Shown here: one piece after another, positions 1-8,943 of the stretch
Numbering within the stretch: position 1 is the first letter of the stretch
Layout: every line of letters starts with the position of its first letter
Assembly: GCA_011088145.1 (NCBI GenBank)
Contig: JAALKG010000002.1
Location: forward strand, 1 to 35,986
Source of the DNA: Cyanobacteria bacterium MH1_Bin12
Lineage (GTDB): Bacteria > Cyanobacteriota > Cyanobacteriia > Cyanobacteriales > Cyanobacteriaceae
DNA: 35,986 nt
Direction: 5' to 3'
Notes under the pieces: generated by a model
Database searches by the model: none
What the model was told of the DNA's origin: nothing
Seen by the model: the letters and a program-made list of their open reading frames with translations, nothing else
Position numbers and translations under genes: made by a program

Positions 1-853
1 GTGATTCATCCCATGGGCATAGCCGTGGGTCTTCTCAAGGAACACAGATAAGAAACAAAACAATGTGCCTAGTAACTCTGGAGAAAATTATATTTTCTTT
101 ATTAATTTATTATTACTTAATTATTCAAAAAAAAATTGCTAATATCAAAATAGTAAAAAGATTATTGGTGGATAAACTTATTTTTTAAGAAAAAAATCTT
201 ACTCAAAATAGTTAACGTAAATTCTGTTTTTAAAATTAATTAGAATAAATTATTGACAGTTTAATAAAAATAATAATAAACACTTTGATTCAAAAAATAA
301 ATTGAATTAATCTTTGATAATTATTAATCTGTTGTGATTTTTCATCAAAAAAAATGACAATTATCTTTATGAAAATTAATTAAGAATCATCCAGTATAGA
401 AATAGAAGAAATAAGTCTATTGATTATATTCAAAGTATGTTTACGGTTATATTTTTAATTTATCATTTTTATTTTCAAGCAATAAATCTTAATAAAACTT
501 TGTAAATAAGTGAATAATATGAAAATAAATTAAAAAAAAATGTTTTTCTGATAACAAAGTGCTAATCTGTAATTATAGAAGGAGTAATAAAGGAGCAAAA
601 CAGTCAATTAGACTACAAATTAAAATAATATAATCGGTCATTATGTATAAACTATTTAGCAGAGAAAATAGTTTTTATTATGAGAGAGACTTGCTTAAAA
701 ATTGAGTTTATATTGTTTTCATTTGGCAAAGTAATATTATCCACAAAAAATCGAAAGTAATTCAGGAGAAATTTACATTTAACTCAATGACTTGATCCTT
801 TGCGAGATCAAAAATAACGTTACTGTTCATCCAAAAAAATGGAGTATTAAAAT
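1..853. other. AT-rich intergenic region and hpf leader
   Basis: No gene is supported here. The first 51 bases read open in frame 1 and end in TAA, so they may be the last 16 codons of a gene entering from upstream, but the peptide is too short to identify. The rest is very AT-rich and full of stops. The part next to hpf may be a long 5' leader. lrtA-type genes in cyanobacteria are known for long leaders tied to light/dark mRNA stability. A small hairpin (TTGATC/GATCAA, 792-811) lies 42 bases before the start codon. Confidence 0.4.
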
Positions 854-1441
854 ATGAAATTATTGATTCAAGGAAATAATATTGACGTTACCGAATCTAT
901 TCATGACTATGTAGAAGAAAAATTAGAAAAAGCTGTTAAACACTTTCAAAATTTAGCAACTAAAGTTGATGTTCATTTATCTGTTGCCCGCAATTCTCGT
1001 ATAAGTAATAAGCACAAGGCAGAAGTGACTGTTTACGCTAATGGTACTGTCATTCGAGCTCAAGAACATAGCGAAAATTTATATGCCAGTATCGATTTAG
1101 TTTCTGATAAGATTACTCGTCAGTTACGTAAATATAAAGAAAGAAATCTCGCAAAGAAAACTCACACCACAGAAAAAACAACAGATGTAGTAGAAGAGAA
1201 ACCTGTAGATGGAAGTTTGATTTCTGATCGTGAACCAGAATTACCAACAGAAGTTGTACGAATGAAATATTTTGCGATGCCACCAATGAGCATTGAAAAT
1301 GCTTTGGAACAATTACAGTTAGTGGATCACGATTTTTATATGTTTGCCAATGAGCAAACGGGTGAAATTAATGTTATTTACCAACGTAATCATGGCGGTT
1401 TTGGTGTAATTCAACCTCGTGCTGCTCATACTGAAGAGTAA
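854..1441 (+). CDS. hpf: Ribosome hibernation promoting factor, long form (LrtA)
   Basis: 195 aa, the usual length of long-form HPF. The N-terminal domain (about 1-105, beginning [16 protein letters not shown]) binds the 30S decoding region. A charged linker (about 100-130) leads to the C-terminal dimerisation domain (about 130-190, with [20 protein letters not shown] and [11 protein letters not shown]). It silences ribosomes by pairing 70S into 100S particles in darkness or stationary phase. Cyanobacterial orthologues are called LrtA (light-repressed transcript). A GGAG lies 9 bases before the ATG. The gene stands alone, with a long AT-rich leader upstream and a convergent lasso-cluster gene downstream. 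The reading frame is intact, unlike many neighbours. Confidence 0.95.
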   Translation: MKLLIQGNNIDVTESIHDYVEEKLEKAVKHFQNLATKVDVHLSVARNSRISNKHKAEVTVYANGTVIRAQEHSENLYASIDLVSDKITRQLRKYKERNLAKKTHTTEKTTDVVEEKPVDGSLISDREPELPTEVVRMKYFAMPPMSIENALEQLQLVDHDFYMFANEQTGEINVIYQRNHGGFGVIQPRAAHTEE

Positions 1442-1481
1442 CCAATAAAGAATGAAGATCATTATTATCGGTTAGGGGGGT

Positions 1482-1517
1482 TCGATTTTGCTCCTCTATC
1501 TTAATGGAGCAAGTCGA
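1482..1517. terminator. Hairpin between convergent hpf and nucleotidyltransferase genes
   Basis: TCGA..TTGCTCC pairs with GGAGCAA.TCGA around an 11-base loop. It lies between two convergent genes. There is no clear T-run on either strand, so terminator function is inferred from structure and position. Confidence 0.5.
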
Positions 1518-1532
1518 CTCTGAAGTCCTGAT

Positions 1533-2729
1533 TTATTGGTTTTCAGGAAATAACCAAAGTTTTTGTATGTATTTCCAACACAATCTAACTAGCCTAATGG
1601 GATAATAGAGAGGAAACAAAATGGCTGGGAGAGGAATTGCCTTCCACTCGATCACGGTAGGAGTTGTGATAATATTAATCCAGTACCACAAACGGTCTTG
1701 CCAAGATTCCATGCTTTGGAAATAAAAGCAAGTGCTAAAAAAACCTTTTGTTTGATTGTTTGAAGACAACAGTTTCTCTATAATTTGAGTAGAAAGTCGA
1801 GTAATAATGGGTGTTGACTGTAATTTTTGACAAAGACTTTCGGGTAAATCCGTTCCGTAGATTGTCTCAATGAGATTTAGACTTAGTAAAGTCATGCGTT
1901 TACTTCCTAGTTTTCCTAGATAAGATTCTAGTAGCAACCAATCAATTTCAGGATGTTTTTGTAATAAATGGGCGAGTTCACAAATTAAGGATAAATGTGA
2001 CCAGTTATGTTTAGCTGCATGGGCGCACAGAAACAAAACTAGGATTTCTATTGTTAAAGTCTGGATTTTTTTATTTTCTAGATTTACCTCATCCAGTTTT
2101 GCCCAAATCATTTCGGATGTCGGAGAAAAAGAGAAATATTTAGGAAAAATTGACCAGTGTAAATCGATCGTCATATTTTTAGCTTCATTCCAATACATCA
2201 ATCCATAATGTAGTTTCTGATAAGCTCTTATTTGAGAATCAGTTAAATCGCATTGAGATTGATAACCCTCTTTTAGTAGTAACTTATGAACATTAACAAC
2301 CTTCGATTCGTGAATCAGCAGATCTAAATCTCCAAACTGGCGAGAAGATAGATCACCATAAGCAAGTTGAGCCAGAAGAGGCCCTTTAAAGGAAAGTACA
2401 GGGATATTTTGTCCCTCAAAAAGATTTAGTATTCTTAATAATTCTCCTGTCAAAGCCATATTTGTGCTGGTATTAGCAATGAAGTCCAAACGTAATTGAT
2501 TCAACAATTCTGATGGAACTAAATCAGGGCAATTAGCTTTGAGTTGTCGATACAGTAAGGGCATCACATTATGTTGGTAAGCCAAGGAAATTAAATATGA
2601 CCAGTCAATAGTCTGTTGTGCAAGCTGTTTTAATCGTTTCTTTTGAAGATCAGTTTTTTGCGGGTAGGTAGACCACAGTAGCAGTTCAACTTCAGATTGT
2701 TGAATTTGAGTGGGAATGTTAGTAATCAT
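1533..2729 (-). CDS. Nucleotidyltransferase-fold protein of lasso cluster (N gene)
   Basis: 398 aa from the ATG at 2729, which lies 7 bases after the upstream ABC gene stops. A longer frame to 2846 would run back into the ABC gene and is rejected. The central motif, FKGPLLAQLAYGD followed by FGDLDLLI, is the metal-binding DxD signature of the NTP_transf_5 type (uncharacterised nucleotidyltransferase) family. Members occur in lasso-peptide clusters of the paeninodin group and are proposed to modify the peptide or a phosphate on it. It is the last gene of the minus-strand cluster. The frame appears intact while its partners C, B2 and D are broken. Substrate and activity are not known. Confidence 0.8.
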   Translation of the reverse strand: MITNIPTQIQQSEVELLLWSTYPQKTDLQKKRLKQLAQQTIDWSYLISLAYQHNVMPLLYRQLKANCPDLVPSELLNQLRLDFIANTSTNMALTGELLRILNLFEGQNIPVLSFKGPLLAQLAYGDLSSRQFGDLDLLIHESKVVNVHKLLLKEGYQSQCDLTDSQIRAYQKLHYGLMYWNEAKNMTIDLHWSIFPKYFSFSPTSEMIWAKLDEVNLENKKIQTLTIEILVLFLCAHAAKHNWSHLSLICELAHLLQKHPEIDWLLLESYLGKLGSKRMTLLSLNLIETIYGTDLPESLCQKLQSTPIITRLSTQIIEKLLSSNNQTKGFFSTCFYFQSMESWQDRLWYWINIITTPTVIEWKAIPLPAILFPLYYPIRLVRLCWKYIQKLWLFPENQ

Positions 2730-2736
2730 GAGTATA

Positions 2737-3942
2737 TCAGCGATAATGTTGAGCTTGAGTAGCAAATAGGTGAGCGTAAGTACCTTCAAGTTTGAGTAAT
2801 TCTTCGTGAGTACCTGTTTCAGTGATTTTGCCACCTTCGAGAACAAAGATACGATCTGCTAGTCTGACGGTAGAGAGACGATGGCTAATTAAAATGGCAG
2901 TACGGTTGTGGGCAAGTTGGCGAAATTTAGATAAAACTTCAGCTTCAGCTTCGGCATCGAGAGCACTAGTTGGTTCGTCGAGGATGATGATTGATGCTTG
3001 ACGCAAAAAGGCTCTAGCGATCGCAATTTTTTGCCATTCTCCAATACTTAATTCTTCTCCTTCCTCAAATTCGTGACCTAGAATCGTATCATATCCATAA
3101 GGTAATTTCACAACTGCATTTTCGACTCCAGCTTGTCGAGCTGCTTGATAGATCATTTCCTCTTGTTGTAGTAACTTTAGCTCACCAAAGCCGATGTTTT
3201 CTCGAACAGTGACGTTGTAATGAACATAATCTTGGAAAACGACCGTAATTTGCTGTCTGAGCTCAGATATATTGAACTCTCGCAGGTCGATACCATCCCA
3301 AGTAATTTGTCCTTCAGTTGGGTCATAAAGTCGGCAAATCAGCTTAATCAGAGAAGTCTTGCCTGCACCATTTTCACCCACAATGGCAATAGTTTCTCCA
3401 GGTTCGATCGTCAAAGTAATGTCTTCTAATACAGGGCGAATACTATGGTGAGGATAATGAAATTTAACCCGATTAAACTCAATGCCAAACTTTAAAGGTT
3501 GAGGGATGGGGCGAGGAAATGGGGGATCAATGACTTTTGGTTCTAAGTTGAGAAATTGATAGAAATTGGATAGAAATAGACTATTTTCGTAGAGAATAGC
3601 CAAACTAGATAAAGACTCTCGCAACAAGCTTTGCCCCCTCTGAAATGCCTGGTAATACATCACTAAACTGCCCAAGCTAATCTTACCTTGCAATGTTTGA
3701 TAGGCAATGAATCCAGTCGAACCAAAAACAGCTAAAGTTCCACTCCACTGGGTAATTACCTCCGCTAGAGAACGCTGATTAGCCAAGGCTATTTTGTCTT
3801 GACGGATAGCAGTACGTAGTTCGCTGAATTGTTCTTGAAAGCGTGAACCAAGATCAAACAGGCGTATTTCTTTGGCGTAAGTTTCGTGGGTTAGTAGCCA
3901 ATTGAGATAATCAGCTCGTCTTTGTTGGGGTGTCCATTCCCT
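2737..3942 (-). pseudogene. Lasso-peptide ABC exporter (D gene), N-terminally truncated
   Basis: About 401 codons remain of a protein that is normally near 600 aa. What remains is the end of the membrane domain (readable from EWTPQQRRADYLNW at about 3939) and a complete ATPase domain: Walker A GENGAGKTS, signature LSIGEWQK, Walker B IIILDEP followed by TSALDAEA, and the H-loop ISHRLSTVRLAD. The frame is open upstream to about 3942, where it abuts a remnant of the cyclase gene, so a deletion removed the first ~200 codons with most of the transmembrane helices. No start codon is preserved; the TTG at 3786 is an internal codon. Such transporters export the mature lasso peptide and confer self-immunity. 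With so much of the membrane domain gone, export is unlikely. Confidence 0.85.
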
Positions 3943-3943
3943 A

Positions 3944-4735
3944 CATCGAACCCACAGGGGAATGACTGCGAAGACGACAACGCACTGCTTCAGTAAAAAT
4001 TTTCAGAAAAGCTTCTTCGTATTCTTCGTCTGAATCATAGTGAATTTCCTGACTAGCATCAAGTTCCCAGTAGCACTGTCAATTAAATTTTTCTTGATTG
4101 ACGGTTAAGCTATGGGCAGGAGGGAGCTTAAAAATATCTTCGTAAAAGGTAGAGGTTTTATCAATGCGTTCTAGGGTATCTACCAAAAAATCAGCGATTC
4201 TAGCTTCATTAATTCGTTTAGGGATTCGTTCCAGACAAAACAGAGCTTTAACTTCTGAAGCGAAGGCAAAAATTCGATTGGAATGGTAATAGATTAAGGG
4301 TTTACAACCCATATGATCTCTGGCACAAAAAAGTTGTTTTTGTTTGGAATCCCAAATAGCGAAGGCAAAATCACCGAGTAATTTCTGTGGACAAGCTTGC
4401 CCCCATTTTTGATAAGCATGAAGAACTAATTCACTATCAGTAATATCTGCAAAGGGGCGATGAGTCAAAGATAAAGCCTGAATTAGCTCTTCTCTATTAT
4501 CTAAACGAACATCAGCAGTGATGACGCAGTTTCCATCCGCAGAAATAGAGGGCTGTTTTTCCCTTAGAGATTCTGGACTATTCCATAACAGCCGATGACC
4601 TAAACCGCAATATTCCTCACGCCAAATACCCCTACCATGAGGTCCTCGATGGTGTAGTGTGTCCGCCATTTGCTCTAGTTCATTGGAATTAATAGGTTCT
4701 TCATCCCAATGAACAATTCCGACAATTCCACTCAT
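3944..4735 (-). pseudogene. Lasso cyclase (asparagine-synthetase-like C gene), truncated, internal TGA
   Basis: The start is the ATG at 4735, with GGAG just upstream. The N-terminal Ntn-hydrolase-like domain reads MSGIVGIVHW and then HHRGPHGRGIW. The glutaminase nucleophile Cys2 is absent, as is often seen in lasso cyclases, which do not need ammonia. An in-frame TGA lies at 4079-4081. Beyond it the same frame continues with good family similarity (CYWELDASQEIHYDSDEEY, then EAVRCRLRSHSPVGSM) and stops at the synthetase SGGxDS loop, where the sequence jumps into the ABC gene. The ATP-binding cyclase domain (about 350-400 residues) is missing. In intact clusters this enzyme activates the Asp/Glu side chain and closes the macrolactam ring. 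This copy cannot. Confidence 0.85.
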
Positions 4736-4785
4736 ACTTTCATCTCCATTAGAGTATTTTCGATAACAGCAGATTGTACTGCGGT

Positions 4786-5694
4786 TCAAAGTTCAAAATT
4801 TCTTGGATAAGTAAGACGAAAACAAGGAACTGTTTGTACAATTTGGCTCAGGAAATTAAATTCTTGTGCTACTCGAATTCGATCGCTAATATCAAAGCGA
4901 AAGACTGATTCAAGTAAATGAAACATTGCTTCTCTTGAAGATAATCGCTGAATTGAAATAGTATCTAATGTTTCTTCTTCAGGAGAAGAAAGAACGTATA
5001 TGCACCTAAGCAAAATATTCTGACAACAAAAAGCAATTCCCACATCGCTGGTATCGTATAAATGTGCTTTGTTTGTATAGTTAACCCCTCTATCTAACTT
5101 AGGTTTTTGTTCTGCAAATAAAAAATCGATCGATTCATCCCATAATCGTAATTGTGGAGGACTAGGCATTACGGAGAAAAAATCTTTCTTTTGCTCCACT
5201 AATAAAGAATCATCTGTAATAACTTCAAATCCTTTTTGTCCGAAGCTAGTTGCTAGAGTTGACTTTCCCAAACCGGATTTTCCCATAAAGGCAACTCCGA
5301 ATGTATTGATGGCGACTGCACTAGCATGAAGAAAATATTTTCCTTTATAAGTCAAAACCAGGGGCATTACTTGATTGAACAATAAGTGTGTTATGGTTTC
5401 TTGAGAAATATTTGATCGAGGATAGCAGTCAATTTTTTTATTGTAAGGAGAAAAGTGAAAATCGGCTAATTGAGGAAATTTGAGAAGATATTTATTATCC
5501 TCCTTTCCCAAAGAAAACCATATTTTCCCATTTGGAAGCGTCCAATGATGTATCCATTGACCACAAAAACTCCCAACAAAAGATGAAAAAATAAGCTGAA
5601 AATTATAGTCACAATTATTGCAACTAATTATAGGGAGGCTAGGAAAAAAAATGTTACTTTCCAAGCTTATATCGAAGTATTTATATTGATACAT
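4786..5694 (-). CDS. HprK-like kinase of lasso-peptide cluster (K gene)
   Basis: 302 aa. The P-loop GKSGLGKST (about residue 139), the preceding LHASAVAI and the following VITDDSLLVE match the C-terminal kinase fold of HPr kinase/phosphorylase. A divergent N-terminal half precedes it. In paeninodin-type lasso clusters such a kinase phosphorylates the C-terminal Ser of the precursor. The start at 5694 lies 18 bases after the B2 stop. Its last codons run past position 4789, overlapping the region upstream of the C gene start. The frame looks complete. Function is inferred from family and neighbours. Confidence 0.8.
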   Translation of the reverse strand: MYQYKYFDISLESNIFFPSLPIISCNNCDYNFQLIFSSFVGSFCGQWIHHWTLPNGKIWFSLGKEDNKYLLKFPQLADFHFSPYNKKIDCYPRSNISQETITHLLFNQVMPLVLTYKGKYFLHASAVAINTFGVAFMGKSGLGKSTLATSFGQKGFEVITDDSLLVEQKKDFFSVMPSPPQLRLWDESIDFLFAEQKPKLDRGVNYTNKAHLYDTSDVGIAFCCQNILLRCIYVLSSPEEETLDTISIQRLSSREAMFHLLESVFRFDISDRIRVAQEFNFLSQIVQTVPCFRLTYPRNFEL

Positions 5695-5712
5695 CCTGAT
5701 GTAACGATTAAT

Positions 5713-6138
5713 TTAAAAAACTTGTAATTTGTCAAACATGGTAAACTCTCGACAGACTGCCAAAGAATTCTTTAAAGGCATATTATTCCACTCTACCCAA
5801 GCATGGGCAGTAAACTGATCTAACTCTCGTTTTACCCCAATTCGTAACTGACTCTGGATTCCTTGGAGATCTAACAAAAACCACAGTATCATAGAGCTAT
5901 TGAGACAGTTAGCCCAAAGAAAATTACACCTAACTGCTATCTTTATGACTTTGCTGATTGCCTTTACTATCTGGCTATCTTCTGTTTTAAAAAGGTTTAT
6001 CCTCGATAAAATTTTAAGAGTAATTAATCTTTTTAAAAGAGATTGAGTCTGTTTTATACCTTTGAATTGGAGAGAAAAAGAGACTAAAGGGAATAGAACT
6101 AACATTTGTATTAGTAAAGTCCATTCAGCTCAGGACAT
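5713..6138 (-). pseudogene. Lasso leader peptidase (B2, transglutaminase-like), TGA at codon 3
   Basis: The visible frame starts at ATG 6105, but family similarity extends upstream: ATG (6138), TCC, TGA (6130-6132), then GCT GAA TGG, giving M-S-stop-AEWTLLIQMLVLFPLV. The AEW..LL start is typical of B2 proteins, so the TGA lies inside the original gene. The catalytic Cys (NCLNSSMILW) and His (AHAWVEW) are present. At the usual Asp position (family PLND) the sequence reads PLKN, so the third triad residue may be lost. B2 enzymes cut the leader from the precursor after B1 delivers it. A shortened protein from 6105 is possible. Gene identity is firm; the precise defect rests on remembered family alignments. 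Confidence 0.75.
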
Positions 6139-6157
6139 TTGTCTTAAGGTGTTTAAT

Positions 6158-6451
6158 TTACGTTTGAATGACTTTAACCAATTCATGTGCTATTAGCTTT
6201 TCTATTAAATTATATAAATCTTGGTGCAGTTGTTCTGGTTCTACTTCATAAATTGTTAGTAATTGCTCATAAGCTTTTTCTACTGACTCGGTTTCATTGA
6301 TGACTTCCCACATGGATGTACCGATATCATCTAAACCAAAATACTGTTCGCTATCTAAATTAAGCAAGACTGATTCATCTTCAAGTTGCTGAACTAAAAC
6401 CGATTCAGAAATAGATATTTTCACACTTTTTATTCCTTTTGTAAGCTTCAT
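6158..6451 (-). CDS. PqqD-like RiPP recognition element (lasso B1)
   Basis: 97 aa with the PqqD/RRE fold pattern: beta-strand segments followed by LNLDSEQYFGLDDIGTSMWE and a helical C-terminus. B1 proteins bind the leader peptide and present it to B2. The start at 6451 is an ATG with no strong Shine-Dalgarno. The 127 bases upstream, where a precursor gene could sit, contain no open frame starting from a plausible start codon. The gene is intact and 19 bases upstream of the original B2 start. Confidence 0.85.
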   Translation of the reverse strand: MKLTKGIKSVKISISESVLVQQLEDESVLLNLDSEQYFGLDDIGTSMWEVINETESVEKAYEQLLTIYEVEPEQLHQDLYNLIEKLIAHELVKVIQT

Positions 6452-6578
6452 TGGATTTACAATCTACTTGAGTCCAAAGTTAACATATTTCAATAATTAT
6501 GTCGATTAGTAAATAAGTTGAGTGAATAACCAAATGATTCAGTTTAAGGTGGGTTTGTCTTAAATAATTACCAATCAA

Positions 6579-7799
6579 TTATTGTTGAAGTTGTTTTTTT
6601 ATTAATGCGATCGCATCCTCATAACAAATAGGGGGAGAGAAAAAATATCCTTGTCCAAACTGACAACCTAAATTTGACAAAATTTTTAATTGTCCGGGGG
6701 TTTCTATGCCTTCAGCAACTGTTGTCATTTGTAAACCCTTAGATAAATCGATTAAGGCACGACAAATAGTTTGATGCTTATTATTATCTTCTAGGTCATC
6801 AATAAAACATTTATCGATTTTAACCGTATCAAACTTAAATTGAGTGAGATAAGCTAAGTTGGCATAACCAGTGCCAAAATGATCAATTACTAAAGGTAAA
6901 CCAAATTTGCGGCAAGATTCGACTAAAGAAGAAGCTATTTCCCCTTCAAATAAACTTCGTTCTAAAATTTCTAGTTTAATTTGCTGAGGTTTAACTTGAG
7001 AATTAGAAATTTTCTGTTGAAGAATTTCGAGAAAATTGGGATCAGAAATTTGTTTTTCAGCGATATTAATACTCAAAAAGATATCATAATCTGTCTCGGC
7101 TTTTATTTTTTCAATACTCATTAATGCTTGGTCTAATATCCATTCGCCAATAGGAATAATTAAGGAAGTTGATTCAGCCAAGGGAATAAAAACTGCTGGA
7201 GATATAAAGCCCCTAGAGACGAAAAACCAACGTAATCAAACTTCAAAACCACTAATTAAATTTGTTTTCAAATCGATAATTGGTTGAAAAAATAGCTTTA
7301 ATTCTCCTTTCTTAAAACCATTCCTTAAATCACTTTCTAGTCTAATTAATTCGATCGCTTGAATGATTTTTGTTTGATATTTTTGAGTGGTTAATTCTTC
7401 GATAGAATAATCTTTTTCTATTTGGTTGGATCTTACCCTACCAGTTTCGGAGCGAAAATATTTCATAACCACCATTAAAAGTAATTTTAAAACAGGATCG
7501 GCATCATCAATACGATTACTAACTTGTTCGCTGGTGACAACTGTTAAGGTAACATCGGTTTTGGCATGGGCGGAAGCTGAGCGAGGACGACCATCAACTA
7601 AGGCTAATTCGCCAAACATCTCACCTGTTGTTAGGGTATTGAGTATGGTGTGTTCATCATCAATATATGTCGAAATTTCAATCAAACCTTCATTAATAAT
7701 GTAGGCAACATCTCCCTCATCTCCTTCTCGAAAAAGACATTGTCCTGCTTGTAATTTATGATTAAGAAGTTCTTTTTCCCGATTATAATGACGAGCCAT
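6579..7799 (-). pseudogene. Cyclic-nucleotide-binding + EAL protein, split by in-frame TGA
   Basis: The first half (187 aa from ATG 7799; a TTG at 7841 is an alternative start) has a cNMP-binding domain with the phosphate-binding cassette FGELALVDGRPRSAS. It runs into the start of an EAL domain (LKLFFQPIIDLKTNLISGFEV). A TGA (7236-7238) then falls exactly on the Leu of the E-A/V-L signature. The same frame continues with LRWFFVSRGFISPAVFIPLAE and a full EAL domain (KLEILE, KIDKCFIDD, VAEGIET) to 6579. The DDFGTGY motif reads DHFGTGY, so one metal-binding Asp is already lost. Intact proteins degrade or sense c-di-GMP under cAMP/cGMP control. This one is probably inactive; the first half could persist as a lone cNMP domain. 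Confidence 0.85.
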
Positions 7800-7969
7800 A
7801 ATTATATTGTTGTTGAATATTTTTATTTCGATATTTTTCAAATGACCACTAGAAAAAGACTACAGTACCAAGGTAACTAACAATTAAATTATTGTTTGTG
7901 TGTGATATAAAACACAATTAGTTTTAAGTTAACCATCGGCGGTTAGAAACCCTCAATTCTCAATTGCTG

Positions 7970-8872
7970 TTATCTACTGTCTTTTAAACTACCTAAATAT
8001 AAATTACCGACAATTGTAATAAATAAACCATAAGTGACTAATTGTAATAAATAAATATGATCTCGATATCCTAATCAAGTTTTGAATAATATTCCCGGAA
8101 ATTGAGAATCTGGCAATATTTTACTCATATCCCAAATGGAAAATCCTAATAAACAGGATTGATGGGAGAAGCATAAATATTCGTAATGACTATTAATTTG
8201 ACTAAGTATAGCGATCGCATAATCTAAATTTTTTAACCCACCAATCACTAAACCAGAGACAATTAATAATAAAAATATTCCCATAACTTGAAAAAATAAA
8301 CGAATATTAATTTTAATTCCCCAATAAAATAGTCCCCATCCCATTATTACAGCTAAACTTAATCCTGCCATCGCACCTAGACAAGAACCAAAGAAATTAT
8401 CTTGTACTTGAGCATTAATAAAAAAGACAGTTTCAAACCCTTCTCTTAATACTGCGATAAACACTAACAAGAATATACCAAAACTGCTGTTGCGATCGCT
8501 ATCGAGAACCGTTTGAATGTTATTTTGCACCTCACTCTGAATAGATTTCGCTTGTTTACTCATCCAAATAAGCATCCAGCTGAGCATGGTAATGGCGATG
8601 ATTACCAACAAAGTTTTAAATAGTTGCTTCAAAAATGGTGCATATAAATAGCTACTTGATTCAATAGTGGCTAGACCTTCCCATAAGAATAAACCGACCA
8701 ATATACTGGCGACAATTCCGGTAATTACCCCCACATAAATCCAACTATAATATTCTTGTTTTTTGGCTTTCTGCAAACAAGTAAAAACGATACCCACAAT
8801 TAAAGTAGCTTCAAATCCTTCCCTTAAAGTCACAATGAAAGTCGGTAATACAGTCGAAAGATCCATACTCAT
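7970..8872 (-). pseudogene. FTR1-family high-affinity iron permease, TGA near the C-terminus
   Basis: A membrane protein with two REGFE iron-binding motifs (LREGFEATLIVGI near the N-terminus and LREGFETVFF in the middle), each in a transmembrane helix, as in FTR1/EfeU permeases. ATG 8872 is preferred (8866 is also possible; 8878 would be TTG). An in-frame TGA at 8075-8077 ends the frame after PGILFKT. The same frame then reads LGYRDHIYLLQLVTYGLFIT and stops with TAA at 7970, which matches the last helix of the family. About 34 residues are lost. The protein retains both REGFE motifs, so partial function cannot be ruled out. It is divergent from the aldo/keto reductase gene, with 71 bases between the starts. 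Confidence 0.8.
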
Positions 8873-8906
8873 AGGCAATACTTTATGTGCTATTATTTGT
8901 TACAAA

Positions 8907-8938
8907 AGTTAATAGTAATCTCAAAAGAAGTTAATAGT
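8907..8938. repeat. 10-bp direct repeat between divergent genes
   Basis: AGTTAATAGT occurs at 8907-8916 and 8929-8938. The copies are 22 bp apart start to start, about two helical turns, in the short space between the divergent ftr1-like and aldo/keto reductase genes. This placement suits an operator, but the regulator is unknown. Confidence 0.4.
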
Positions 8939-8943
8939 CAGTT

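Noticed and set aside
1-51. C-terminal end of an upstream gene (16 residues then TAA)
   Set aside because: Too short to identify; kept only as a note in the intergenic entry.
2729-2846. Upstream extension of the nucleotidyltransferase by 39 residues
   Set aside because: It overlaps the end of the ABC transporter frame and has no family similarity; the ATG at 2729 fits spacing.
6452-6578. Hidden lasso precursor upstream of B1
   Set aside because: The minus strand has stops in all frames and no plausible start with a leader-like peptide.
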